Program-made: the position numbers and the translations under genes
Origin: an uncultured Aquincola sp.
GTDB taxonomy: Bacteria > Pseudomonadota > Gammaproteobacteria > Burkholderiales > Burkholderiaceae
Direction of reading: 5' to 3'
Length of the DNA: 14,455 nt
NCBI GenBank assembly: GCA_937883885.1
Contig: CAKZXL010000546.1
Coordinates: 1 to 14,455 of the forward strand
Notes under the pieces: model-generated
The model's input: only the letters and a program-made list of their open reading frames with translations
Database searches by the model: none
What the model was told of the DNA's origin: nothing
Part shown: in pieces, positions 1-7,099 of the stretch
Layout of the letters: each line of letters begins with the position of its first letter
Position numbering within the stretch: position 1 is the first letter of the stretch

Positions 1-873
1 CTCGAAGCACTCGGCGACCAGGGCGTCCTTGTCGTCGTGGTGGTGATAGAACGAGCCCTTGGTGACATTGAGCCGGGCCGAGATCTTGTCGACCGACGCG
101 CCGCGATAACCCTGCTCGTTGACCAGCGCGGTGGCCGCGCGCAGGAAGGCATCGGCCGCCGCGTCGCTGCCGTCCAGCAGGCGCCAGCCGGCCTCTGCAC
201 CCTGGCCCGCCGGCGGCCAGCCGGCCTGCCGGCCCGGCCCCTGCGCCAGCACCCCGAACAGCAGCACCTCGGCCGCCTGCGCGGCCAGATCGGCATATTG
301 GTCGGGCTCGTACTGCCACAGCCACACCCGCAGCCACAACGCGGCCGACAGCAGCACATGGCCGCGGGCATTCAGCTCGCGGCGGCCGATGCCGGCCGTC
401 TCCGGCCCTTTCAGCAGCGCGCGCACTTGTCTATACATGTCGGTATAGCGGCCCCAGGCCTCTTCGGCCTGCGGGCTGGGCAGTGCCAGCAGGTCGTTGA
501 ACTGCATCACCGCCGGTTGCTGGCCCCGCTCCACCGCGGCCAGCGCCTGCGCATGGCCCACCAGATAGCGCCGCACGCGGCCGGCCACGTCGGCCTCGTG
601 CGCAGCCTGCGCCACCAGCTGGTCGTGCAGGTCCAGCGCGCGCAGCACGCAGGCGATCGCCAGGTCTTCCTTCTTGCGGTAGTAGTAGGTCACGCTGTTG
701 GTGACCAGGCCCACGCGGCCGGCAATGTCGGCCAGCGTGGCCCCCTTGACGCCGCGTTCGTTGAACACGGCCACGGCAGCCTGCAGCAGCGCCTCTCGCT
801 TTTCCTGGAAGCGCGGCGTCTGCGCGGCAGTGGCGGCGGGGGCCGTGCGCAAGGGCAACGCAGGTGAACTCAT
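1..873 (-). CDS. Tandem TetR/AcrR-family transcriptional regulator (C-terminus beyond the window)
   Basis: A minus-strand frame stays open from ATG at 873 to the window edge, giving 291 residues. Residues about 27-71 form a TetR helix-turn-helix (VFNERG, then TLADIAGRVGL, then YYYRKKEDL, the usual recognition-helix end). Residues 75-205 look like the all-helical TetR ligand domain. A Pro/Gly-rich linker follows (about 212-232), then a second complete TetR helix-turn-helix at about 244-287 (LVNEQGYRGASVDKIS, then VTKGSFYHHHDDKDAL). I read all triplets and found no in-frame stop, so this is one chain, not two genes. Ordinary TetR proteins have one such domain and about 200 residues; this one should exceed 400. 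No strong Shine-Dalgarno precedes the ATG. It is divergent from the dehydrogenase at 1087 across 213 bases, where I found no clear operator palindrome. It probably represses itself and that neighbour; the ligand is unknown. Confidence 0.85.
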   Translation of the reverse strand, partial: MSSPALPLRTAPAATAAQTPRFQEKREALLQAAVAVFNERGVKGATLADIAGRVGLVTNSVTYYYRKKEDLAIACVLRALDLHDQLVAQAAHEADVAGRVRRYLVGHAQALAAVERGQQPAVMQFNDLLALPSPQAEEAWGRYTDMYRQVRALLKGPETAGIGRRELNARGHVLLSAALWLRVWLWQYEPDQYADLAAQAAEVLLFGVLAQGPGRQAGWPPAGQGAEAGWRLLDGSDAAADAFLRAATALVNEQGYRGASVDKISARLNVTKGSFYHHHDDKDALVAECFE

Positions 874-1086
874 GGGGCGGGCAGGGGCTGGCGAAACTGC
901 GCGGATGATACGGGCGCACCGGCGGCGGCCCACCCGCCCAGCATGCCGCCTTTCGAAGACCGGGTACGTCGGCGTTTGCCCTTGTCGCCCACCTTACACA
1001 CCGGGTTGGTGTTGTTGTGGATGCCGCGCTTCAGAAGCACTGGTACGGTAGCCGGTTCAGCCCAACCCCACTCCCGGAGCGCGCGC

Positions 1087-1851
1087 ATGTCTCTTTTTTC
1101 GTTGGAAGGCCAGGTGGCCGTCATCACCGGTTCGTCCCGTGGCATCGGCAAGGCGATTGCCGAACGCATGGCCGAACAGGGCGCGCGGGTGGTGATCTCC
1201 TCGCGCAAGGCCGAACCCTGCAACGAGGTGGCCGCCGCCATCAACGCGCGCCACGGCGCGGGCCGTGCCATCGCCATCCCGGCCAACATCTCGAGCAAGC
1301 AGGACCTGCAGCACCTGGCCGAAGAAGCCGTGCGCCAGCTGGGCCCCATCGACACCCTGGTGTGCAATGCGGCCAGCAACCCCTACTACGGGCCGATGGC
1401 CGGCATCGAGGACGACCAGTTCCGCAAGATCCTGGAAAACAACGTGATCGCCAACCACTGGCTGATCAACTTCGTGACGCCTTCGATGGTGCAGCGCCGG
1501 CAGGGCTCCATCGTCATCGTCTCCAGCATCGGCGGCCTGCGCGGCTCGCCGGTGATCGGCGCGTACAACATCTCCAAGGCGGCCGACTTCCAGCTGGCGC
1601 GCAACCTGGCGGTGGAACTGGGGCCGCACAACGTGCGCGTCAACTGCATCGCGCCGGGGCTGATCCGCACCGACTTCGCCCGCGCGCTGTGGGAAGACGA
1701 AGCCATGCTCAAGCAGCGCATGTCCACCACGCCACTGCGCCGCATCGGCGAGCCCGACGAGATCGCCGGCGCCGCAGTGTTCCTGGCCAGCAAGGCGGGC
1801 AGCTACATGACCGGGCAGAGCATCGTGGTGGATGGGGGCGTGACGATCTAG
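1087..1851 (+). CDS. SDR-family NAD(P)-dependent oxidoreductase
   Basis: This 254-residue protein is a classical short-chain dehydrogenase of normal length. The Rossmann dinucleotide motif TGSSRGIG lies at residues 14-21, NAA at 94-96, the structural Asn at about 119, and the catalytic Ser147, Tyr160 and Lys164 (Tyr-x3-Lys) are all present. The C-terminal PLRRIGEPDEIAGAAVFLAS and YMTGQSIVVDGG segments are typical of FabG/DHRS4-like enzymes. It should be a cytoplasmic tetramer oxidising or reducing a hydroxyl/keto substrate; the substrate cannot be read from sequence. The start at 1087 is preferred over upstream in-frame ATGs because GGAG at 1076-1079 sits seven bases before it and the family N-terminus begins there. 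The stop overlaps the stop of the convergent gene. Divergence from the tandem TetR gene suggests control by that protein. Substrate-level naming would be a guess. Confidence 0.93.
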   Translation: MSLFSLEGQVAVITGSSRGIGKAIAERMAEQGARVVISSRKAEPCNEVAAAINARHGAGRAIAIPANISSKQDLQHLAEEAVRQLGPIDTLVCNAASNPYYGPMAGIEDDQFRKILENNVIANHWLINFVTPSMVQRRQGSIVIVSSIGGLRGSPVIGAYNISKAADFQLARNLAVELGPHNVRVNCIAPGLIRTDFARALWEDEAMLKQRMSTTPLRRIGEPDEIAGAAVFLASKAGSYMTGQSIVVDGGVTI

Positions 1852-4379
1852 GCTGCTGCAGCCGACGCCGGCAGCCCCCGATCCGACGTCGCCTGCCACA
1901 GCACGCGCGCATCCAGCAGCGTGAGCATGTGGCGGCCGGCGCCTTGCACCAGGCGCTCGGTGCCGTTGGGCACGGTCTGCAGGTCGTCGGGGTTCACTTC
2001 GAACACCGGGCCCAGTTCGTCCACGCGCAGCGCCAGGCGGTGCTGCGGGGCGGCCTGGGCCACCACGATGGGTGCGTCGTCGAGCGCGGTGCGGTGGATG
2101 CCGCGCAGCAGGGCGACGTCCAGCACGGGCAGCAGTTCGTGCTCGAACGACAGCAGGCCTGGCAGGTGCGGGCGCTGGCTGCGGGCCTGGGGCAGCGGTG
2201 TCACGCGCACACCGTCCAGCGCCTGCAGCACCTGCTCGATGGGCAGGCCGAACCAGCCATCGCCCAGCCGGAAGGCGGCCACGCGCAGCAGCGGCTGGCG
2301 ACCCCGCCGCGCGGACAGCGGCCGGGCCTCGAAGGTGGGCACGGGCGCTTCGGCCTCCGGCAGGCGGTGGCCCAGCGGCGTGAGCACCAGGGTGCCCACG
2401 TCGTCGGCCTTGTCGGTGCGCGCCACCGGGTATTCGCGGTAGCCGCCCGCCATCGCATAGCCCACCGCATGGGCCATGCCGTCGATGTCGATCACGCACA
2501 CGCCCGAGGCACCCGCCGCCAGCTGGCCCCAGCCCGGCGGCAGTGGCACCGGTTGGCCCACGGGCTGTGTGGGGTCGGTGCTGGCCACCAGCAGGCCGGC
2601 GCGGGTGACGATCTGCGCGCAGCCGGGCAGGTCGCGCGGCAGTGCATCGGCCAGCATGGCCGCGAACTGCGGCGCGCCGTCGAACACGATGCCGATGGCG
2701 CCCACCGACCGCTGCTGCGCATCGCGCAGCGCCGCGCCGAACACGTAGGTGGGCCGGCCTTCATACAAGGCCGTGGGTGCATGGCGCGAGACGGCATGGG
2801 CCTGCCCGTCGCGGCAGGCCAGCGCCGCCGCCACCCAGGGCTCGTCGATGGCCTGGCCGCGCCAGTGCGCCGCTTCAGGCTTGGAGACCGCCACCACCTG
2901 GCCCTGCGCATCCACCAGCACCAGCAGCGTGTACACGGTGTACAGGCGGTTGATGTGGGCCAGCACGGCCTCGGCCTGCGGCACCTCGGCTTCGCCGGCC
3001 AGGGTGGCGCGCAGCACATCGTCCAGCGCCCACCAGCGCACGTCGTTGGCCCGCTCATAGAGGTTGCGGTCCATGATGTCGATGGCCAGCCGCGCATGGT
3101 GGCGCACGCGGTCGAACAGCGCGGCCAGCGTGCTGCGGTGCAGGTTGGCGATGGCCTGGTCGAACACGCCGCGCAGGCGTTCGCCGGTCAGGCCCACCTC
3201 GCCCAGCAGCGTGCTGGCGAAGGCGGCGCCCGACAGGCTCTCTTCGCTTTGGCGCAGGCGCCCGTTCCACAGCAGCCGGGCCAGCCCGCGCTCGATGCGC
3301 AAGGCCTGCGGGCCGATGGCCTGCAGCTGCGCATCAAACAGGCTGTGGGTGTCGATGCGGTCGAGGTCGTCGGGCAGCGGCGGCTGCGCATCGCCCTGCC
3401 CCGGCAACGGCGGCTCGAAGGCGGCATCGGCCGGCACCACGGCCAGCGCCTGCCAGCCCGGGCCGCCATAGCCTTCGTAGCCCGTGGGCTGGGCCCGTGC
3501 GGCCACCAGCTCGCGCCCGGCAAAGCGCAGGCGCGGCGGCACCGGCATGGGCAGCACCGCGCCCACCGGCAGCAGCCAGGGGTCGGCGCTGGCCACCACG
3601 CGGCCTTGCGCGTCGATCAAGGCCAGCGCGCCGGCGTCGTGCTGCGCGCCCAGCTGCTGGAAGATGCGCTGCATCTCGTCATCGAACCGGAAGGACAGGC
3701 ACAGCACACCCACCACCGCGCCGTTGGCGCCGCGCACGGCATGGGCATACAGCAGGCCGCTGCGGCCACCCTGCAGCGGCAGCGGGCCGGCATGTTCCAC
3801 GTAACGGCCACTGCGCAGGGCCTCGGGCCACCAGGGCATGTCGGCGGGCTGCGGCCCCGGCAGGTCGGTTGCCAGCAGCCGCGCCAGCACCTGGCCCTGG
3901 GGCGAGAGCAGCATCACGTCGTCGTACACCGAGTACTTCGCCACGTAGGCACGAAAGCGCGCTTCCAGCGCAGCGCGGCGTTGCGGGTCGGGTTCGGCTT
4001 CGCCGATGCAGCGCTGGGCATGCTCGCGCAGCACGCTGTCGGTGGACAGGAAGCCGACGTCGGCGGTGCGCTCGAACAGGTTGCGCACCAGCACGTCGAT
4101 GGCCACCTGCGCCCGCGACTGCAGGCCCTGCCGCAGGTGCGCCAGCGTGCGGGTGGCCAGCGCATCGAGCAGCGTGCTGCCCAGCTGCTCGAAGGCGCGG
4201 CGGGTGCTGCCGATGTCGGGCACTGCGCCGCTCATCTGGCCCAGCAGGGCCAGCGTGTCCCACACGGCTTGCAGGCGCTGCAGGTTTTCGCGCTGCTCCT
4301 CCACCGTGTCCATGCGGGCGACGAGGCCCGCCACGTCAGAGGAAAAAGGGAAACCTCGCCGGTAGGTGATGGAAGACAT
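1848..4379 (-). CDS. Duplicated Cache-like sensor protein with C-terminal CheW domain
   Basis: This is an 843-residue protein. Residues about 695-830 are a CheW-like domain (AAFRLGDGWFGLPIEQVLQ, then LPGLLSFEHELLPVLDVALL), which normally docks on CheA and chemoreceptors. The N-terminal 670 residues are two copies of one unit offset by about 339 residues. RAQVAIDVLVRNLFERTADV at 89-108 matches RLAIDIMDRNLYERANDV at 430-447, and later blocks also align: YSVYDDVMLLSPQGQV with YTVYTLLVLVDAQGQV, and LIDAQGRVVASADP with IVTRAGLLVASTDP. The sheet-and-helix pattern with WWPEAL and WVAAAL before it resembles dCache extracytoplasmic sensors, but I see neither signal peptide nor transmembrane helix, nor an MCP signalling coiled coil. 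It would therefore be a cytoplasmic sensor plugged into a chemotaxis array or a CheA-type pathway (inference). It lies 90 bases downstream of the importer gene on the same strand, possibly cotranscribed. The start is the first ATG after an in-frame stop; its ribosome site is weak, and Met23 is an alternative. Confidence 0.85.
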   Translation of the reverse strand: MSSITYRRGFPFSSDVAGLVARMDTVEEQRENLQRLQAVWDTLALLGQMSGAVPDIGSTRRAFEQLGSTLLDALATRTLAHLRQGLQSRAQVAIDVLVRNLFERTADVGFLSTDSVLREHAQRCIGEAEPDPQRRAALEARFRAYVAKYSVYDDVMLLSPQGQVLARLLATDLPGPQPADMPWWPEALRSGRYVEHAGPLPLQGGRSGLLYAHAVRGANGAVVGVLCLSFRFDDEMQRIFQQLGAQHDAGALALIDAQGRVVASADPWLLPVGAVLPMPVPPRLRFAGRELVAARAQPTGYEGYGGPGWQALAVVPADAAFEPPLPGQGDAQPPLPDDLDRIDTHSLFDAQLQAIGPQALRIERGLARLLWNGRLRQSEESLSGAAFASTLLGEVGLTGERLRGVFDQAIANLHRSTLAALFDRVRHHARLAIDIMDRNLYERANDVRWWALDDVLRATLAGEAEVPQAEAVLAHINRLYTVYTLLVLVDAQGQVVAVSKPEAAHWRGQAIDEPWVAAALACRDGQAHAVSRHAPTALYEGRPTYVFGAALRDAQQRSVGAIGIVFDGAPQFAAMLADALPRDLPGCAQIVTRAGLLVASTDPTQPVGQPVPLPPGWGQLAAGASGVCVIDIDGMAHAVGYAMAGGYREYPVARTDKADDVGTLVLTPLGHRLPEAEAPVPTFEARPLSARRGRQPLLRVAAFRLGDGWFGLPIEQVLQALDGVRVTPLPQARSQRPHLPGLLSFEHELLPVLDVALLRGIHRTALDDAPIVVAQAAPQHRLALRVDELGPVFEVNPDDLQTVPNGTERLVQGAGRHMLTLLDARVLWQATSDRGLPASAAAA

Positions 4380-4469
4380 CGCGCAGGGGGTGGAACAGGG
4401 AGACGGTCAGGCTAACGTCAGTTGTAACGAGTGGTCGCAAGAATTGACGCAGCCCCCACGGCCATTTCC

Positions 4470-6035
4470 CTACCCTGCACCGCGCCGGTGCAACCAGAGC
4501 CGTTCGGCCAGTTCAAACGCCCCTTCAAAGAGCAGCGCGAGCGCGGCCGACGGCAGCGCGCCGGCCAGCATCATCTGGTTGTCGTTGAGCGCCAGCCCGG
4601 TGACGATGCGCTCGCCAAAACCGCCCGCACCGATGAAGGCCGCCAGCGTGGCGGTGCCCACGCCGATGACGGTGGCGGTGCGCACGCCGGCCACCAGCGT
4701 GGGCAGTGCCAGCGGCAGCTCGATCTGCCAGCGCACCTGCCCGCGGCGCAACCCCAGCGCGGTGGCGGCCTGCTTCAGGCCCGCAGGCACTTCGGCCAGG
4801 CCGGTGCAGGTGTTGCGCACGATGGGCAGCAGCGCATACAGCGTCAACGCCACCAGCGCCGGCACGGTGCCGATGCGGCCCAGCGCCCAGATGAGCACCG
4901 CCAGCATCGCCAGCGAAGGCACCGTCTGGCAGATGCCCACCACCGCCAGCAGCCCCGCGCGCCACGCCGGCCGGCCCGCCACCGCCACGGCCAGCGGCAC
5001 GCCGATGGCCACCGCCGCGAGCACCGAAGCCAGCACCAGCCCCAGGTGCTGCAGCGCCAGCCGGCCCAGGTCGGCGCCCAGCAGCTTGCCCCACAGGCCG
5101 CGTGCAGCGCCCTCCTCTGCCGCCCCAGTGCGGCCGGCCAGGTGGTCGCGGGCGATGGTCTCGAAGGGCACGCTCTGCAGCTCGGCGCGGGCGTTCATCG
5201 CGATCATCTTGCGCTCGTCGATGCTGCCGGCCAGGCTCTGCAGCGCCCGCCAGGCGGCGGGAAAGCGCTGCGGCACGTCCAGCCGGTACAGCACCACCGC
5301 GTCGTAGCGCGGGAAGTACTGGCGGTCGTCTTCCAGCACGCGCAGGCCCAGGTGGCCGATCTTGGCGTCGGTGGTGTAGATGTCCATCACGTCGATCTGG
5401 CCCTGCGCCAGCGCCTCGTAGGCCAGGCCGTGGTCCACGCCGGTGGGTTGCTGCGGCAGGCCGTAGGCGCCGCGCAGGCCGGGCCAGCCGTCCTGCCGGC
5501 CGATGAATTCGTTGGACAGGCCCATGCGCAGCGCCGGGTGTGCCGCCAGGTCCGACAGCCGGCGGATGCCCAGCCGCTGCGCATCGGCCTCGCGCATGGC
5601 CAGCGCGTAGCCGTCGTTGAAGCCCAGCGGAATGGCCACGCCAAAGCCCAGCGGCGCCAGCTGGCGCTGGATGCTCTCCAGGCTGCCAGGGCGCGGGTTC
5701 TTCAGAATCTCCTGGTCGATGGTGCCCAGGTACTCGGGGTACAGGTCGATGCGGCGCGAGCGCAGCGCCTCGTACACGATGGCGGTATTGCCCAGGCCGG
5801 CCAGCACCTCGGTGCGGGCATGCGGCGCGGCCGTTTGCGCCAGCACCTGGGCCAGCACATACGCCTCGGTGAAGCGCTTGGAGCCGATGCGCAGCGGCTC
5901 ATCCGCGGCGGCTGCACCACCGATCAGTCCACAAAAAAGCAAAAACCCGGTGAACGCCAGGCGCCATCGGTGTGTCGTAGCGTCGGGCCAGGATGTGTGG
6001 TGCATGGCGCGTAGGCTAGCAGCCGACATGCCCAT
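4470..6035 (-). CDS. Quaternary-amine (glycine betaine/choline type) ABC importer, binding protein fused to permease
   Basis: About 521 residues from the ATG at 6035. A basic N-terminus and hydrophobic stretch (LAFTGFLLFCGLIGGAAAADEP, split here as LAFTGFLLFCG and LIGGAAAADEP) form a signal sequence or first membrane anchor. Residues about 48-310 are an OpuAC/OsmF-like binding domain: GSKRFTEAYVLAQ near the start, YTTDAKI and NDGYALAM are family hallmarks. From about 316 a five-helix binding-protein-dependent permease domain follows, with the ATPase-coupling loop LGLRRGQVRWQIELPLALP. The protein should import osmoprotectants or related betaines with a separate ATPase. No ATP-binding subunit lies in the window, so it must come from elsewhere. 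Known fusions such as BusAB carry the binding domain at the C-terminus; here it is at the N-terminus. The start is uncertain: 6035 has a GGTGG/AGAGG purine tract upstream, while ATG 6005 gives a more compact signal peptide. It is divergent from the hydrolase at 6085. Confidence 0.9.
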   Translation of the reverse strand: MGMSAASLRAMHHTSWPDATTHRWRLAFTGFLLFCGLIGGAAAADEPLRIGSKRFTEAYVLAQVLAQTAAPHARTEVLAGLGNTAIVYEALRSRRIDLYPEYLGTIDQEILKNPRPGSLESIQRQLAPLGFGVAIPLGFNDGYALAMREADAQRLGIRRLSDLAAHPALRMGLSNEFIGRQDGWPGLRGAYGLPQQPTGVDHGLAYEALAQGQIDVMDIYTTDAKIGHLGLRVLEDDRQYFPRYDAVVLYRLDVPQRFPAAWRALQSLAGSIDERKMIAMNARAELQSVPFETIARDHLAGRTGAAEEGAARGLWGKLLGADLGRLALQHLGLVLASVLAAVAIGVPLAVAVAGRPAWRAGLLAVVGICQTVPSLAMLAVLIWALGRIGTVPALVALTLYALLPIVRNTCTGLAEVPAGLKQAATALGLRRGQVRWQIELPLALPTLVAGVRTATVIGVGTATLAAFIGAGGFGERIVTGLALNDNQMMLAGALPSAALALLFEGAFELAERLWLHRRGAG

Positions 6036-6084
6036 GGCGCATCCACCGCCTCTTCCATAAGTCGACCCCACAGGAGTTCACCCC

Positions 6085-7056
6085 ATGCTCAATCGCCGCC
6101 AACTGCTGGGCGCCAGCCTGGCTTCCAGCGCGCTGTACGCCACCGGTTCCTTCGTGCCCGCCTGGGCCCAGAACGCGCCCGACCTGGGCACGCCCGCCCT
6201 GCCCGCCACCGGCTTTGCGCGCATGAAGGTGGGCGAGGTGGAAGTGATCTCGCTGCTGGACGGCATCACCCGCCGACCGCTGGCCGCCGAATTCGTGAAG
6301 AACGCGCCGCTGGCCGAGGTGAAGGCGCTGCTGGCTTCGCAGAACCTGCCCACCGACTACATCGACGTGCCGTACACGCCCTTCCTGATCATCAGCGGCG
6401 GCAAGCGCACGCTGGTGGACACCGGCCTGGGCGAATTCGGCGGCCCCACCACCGGCAAGCTGCTGCAGCAGCTGCGCGCGGCGGGCTTTGCGCCCACCGA
6501 CATCGACAACGTGCTGATCTCGCACTTCCACGGCGACCACATCAACGGCATCCGCAACAAGGCGGGCGAGCTGGTGTTTGCCAACGCCCGGGTGATGGTG
6601 CCGGCGGCCGAATACGCCTTCTGGATGGACGATGCGCAGATGAGCGCGGCGCCCGCCGGCATGAAGGGCGCCTTCGAGAACGTGCGCCGCACCTTCGGCA
6701 ACATGCCGGCCGACAAGCTGCAGCGCTTCGAGGCCGACGTGGAGATCCTGCCCGGCATCCGCTCGGTCGCGGCTTATGGCCACACGCCGGGGCACACGCT
6801 GTTCGAGCTGACCTCGGCCGGGCAGAAGTTCTTCTACGTGGCCGACCTGACCAACGTGCCGGCGCTGTTCGCGCGCAACCCCGACTGGGCCGTCACCTTC
6901 GACATGGATGCGGAGAAGGCCCGCCAGACACGGCGCGCGGTGTTCCAGCGCATCACCGCCGGCAACGCGATGATGGGCGGCTTCCACTATCCCTTCCCGG
7001 GCTTCGGCCGCATGGCGCCGGCCGGCAACGGCTACGCCTTCCAGCCTTCGGCCTGA
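6085..7056 (+). CDS. Tat-exported MBL-fold metallo-hydrolase, methyl parathion hydrolase-like
   Basis: A 323-residue metallo-beta-lactamase-fold enzyme. The N-terminus MLNRRQLLGASLASSALYAT carries twin arginines and a hydrophobic stretch ending near AWAQN, a Tat-type signal, so the folded metalloprotein is probably exported to the periplasm. The metal ligands are complete: HFHGDH gives His147, His149, Asp151 and His152, then His233 in GHTPGH, Asp254 in VADLTN, and His301 in GGFHYPFPGFG. From memory, methyl parathion hydrolase has its ligands at nearly the same numbers (147, 149, 151, 152, 234, 255, 302). It also shares the start of the mature domain (R-M-x-x-G-x-x-E-x-x-x-L-x-D-G) and the C-terminal FPGFG...GNGYAFQP block, so this is that subfamily rather than a lactamase. 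The physiological substrate is unknown; lactone or phosphotriester activity is possible. AGGAG at 6072-6076, eight bases before the ATG, fixes the start. It is probably cotranscribed with the flavoprotein at 7100. Confidence 0.92.
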   Translation: MLNRRQLLGASLASSALYATGSFVPAWAQNAPDLGTPALPATGFARMKVGEVEVISLLDGITRRPLAAEFVKNAPLAEVKALLASQNLPTDYIDVPYTPFLIISGGKRTLVDTGLGEFGGPTTGKLLQQLRAAGFAPTDIDNVLISHFHGDHINGIRNKAGELVFANARVMVPAAEYAFWMDDAQMSAAPAGMKGAFENVRRTFGNMPADKLQRFEADVEILPGIRSVAAYGHTPGHTLFELTSAGQKFFYVADLTNVPALFARNPDWAVTFDMDAEKARQTRRAVFQRITAGNAMMGGFHYPFPGFGRMAPAGNGYAFQPSA

Positions 7057-7085
7057 GGGGGCGGCCGTTGAAAGGCATCGTGTTT

Positions 7086-7099
7086 GCCGCAGCAGCGGC
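7086..7099 (+). promoter_or_regulatory. Short hairpin abutting the flavoprotein start codon
   Basis: GCCGC at 7086-7090 and GCGGC at 7095-7099 are perfect complements around a four-base loop AGCA, and the stem ends at the base before the ATG at 7100. It occupies the place where a Shine-Dalgarno would sit, and no purine-rich ribosome site is visible there. It could dampen initiation or make translation depend on ribosomes coming from the upstream hydrolase gene. Such short GC stems are frequent in this base composition, so function is inference. Confidence 0.3.

Noticed and set aside
870..1040. Minus-strand frame of 56 codons from GTG 1040 with basic composition (KGKRRRTRSSKGG), whose TGA overlaps the TetR ATG as ATGA
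   Set aside because: It has no ribosome site, no family resemblance and occupies the divergent promoter region. The ATGA overlap is suggestive of coupling but can arise by chance.
1017..4415. Very long plus-strand open frame of 1132 codons
   Set aside because: It runs antisense to the Cache-CheW gene and overlaps the dehydrogenase. Its translation is Gln/His/Arg/Gly-rich, as expected of the complementary frame of high-GC coding DNA.
4380..4469. Candidate promoter between importer and Cache-CheW genes (TTGCGA on the minus strand)
   Set aside because: No acceptable -10 hexamer lies 16-18 bases downstream, so I do not call a promoter.
4431..6014. Plus-strand open frame of 527 codons
   Set aside because: Antisense shadow of the importer gene, with biased Gln/His/Arg composition and no recognisable domain.
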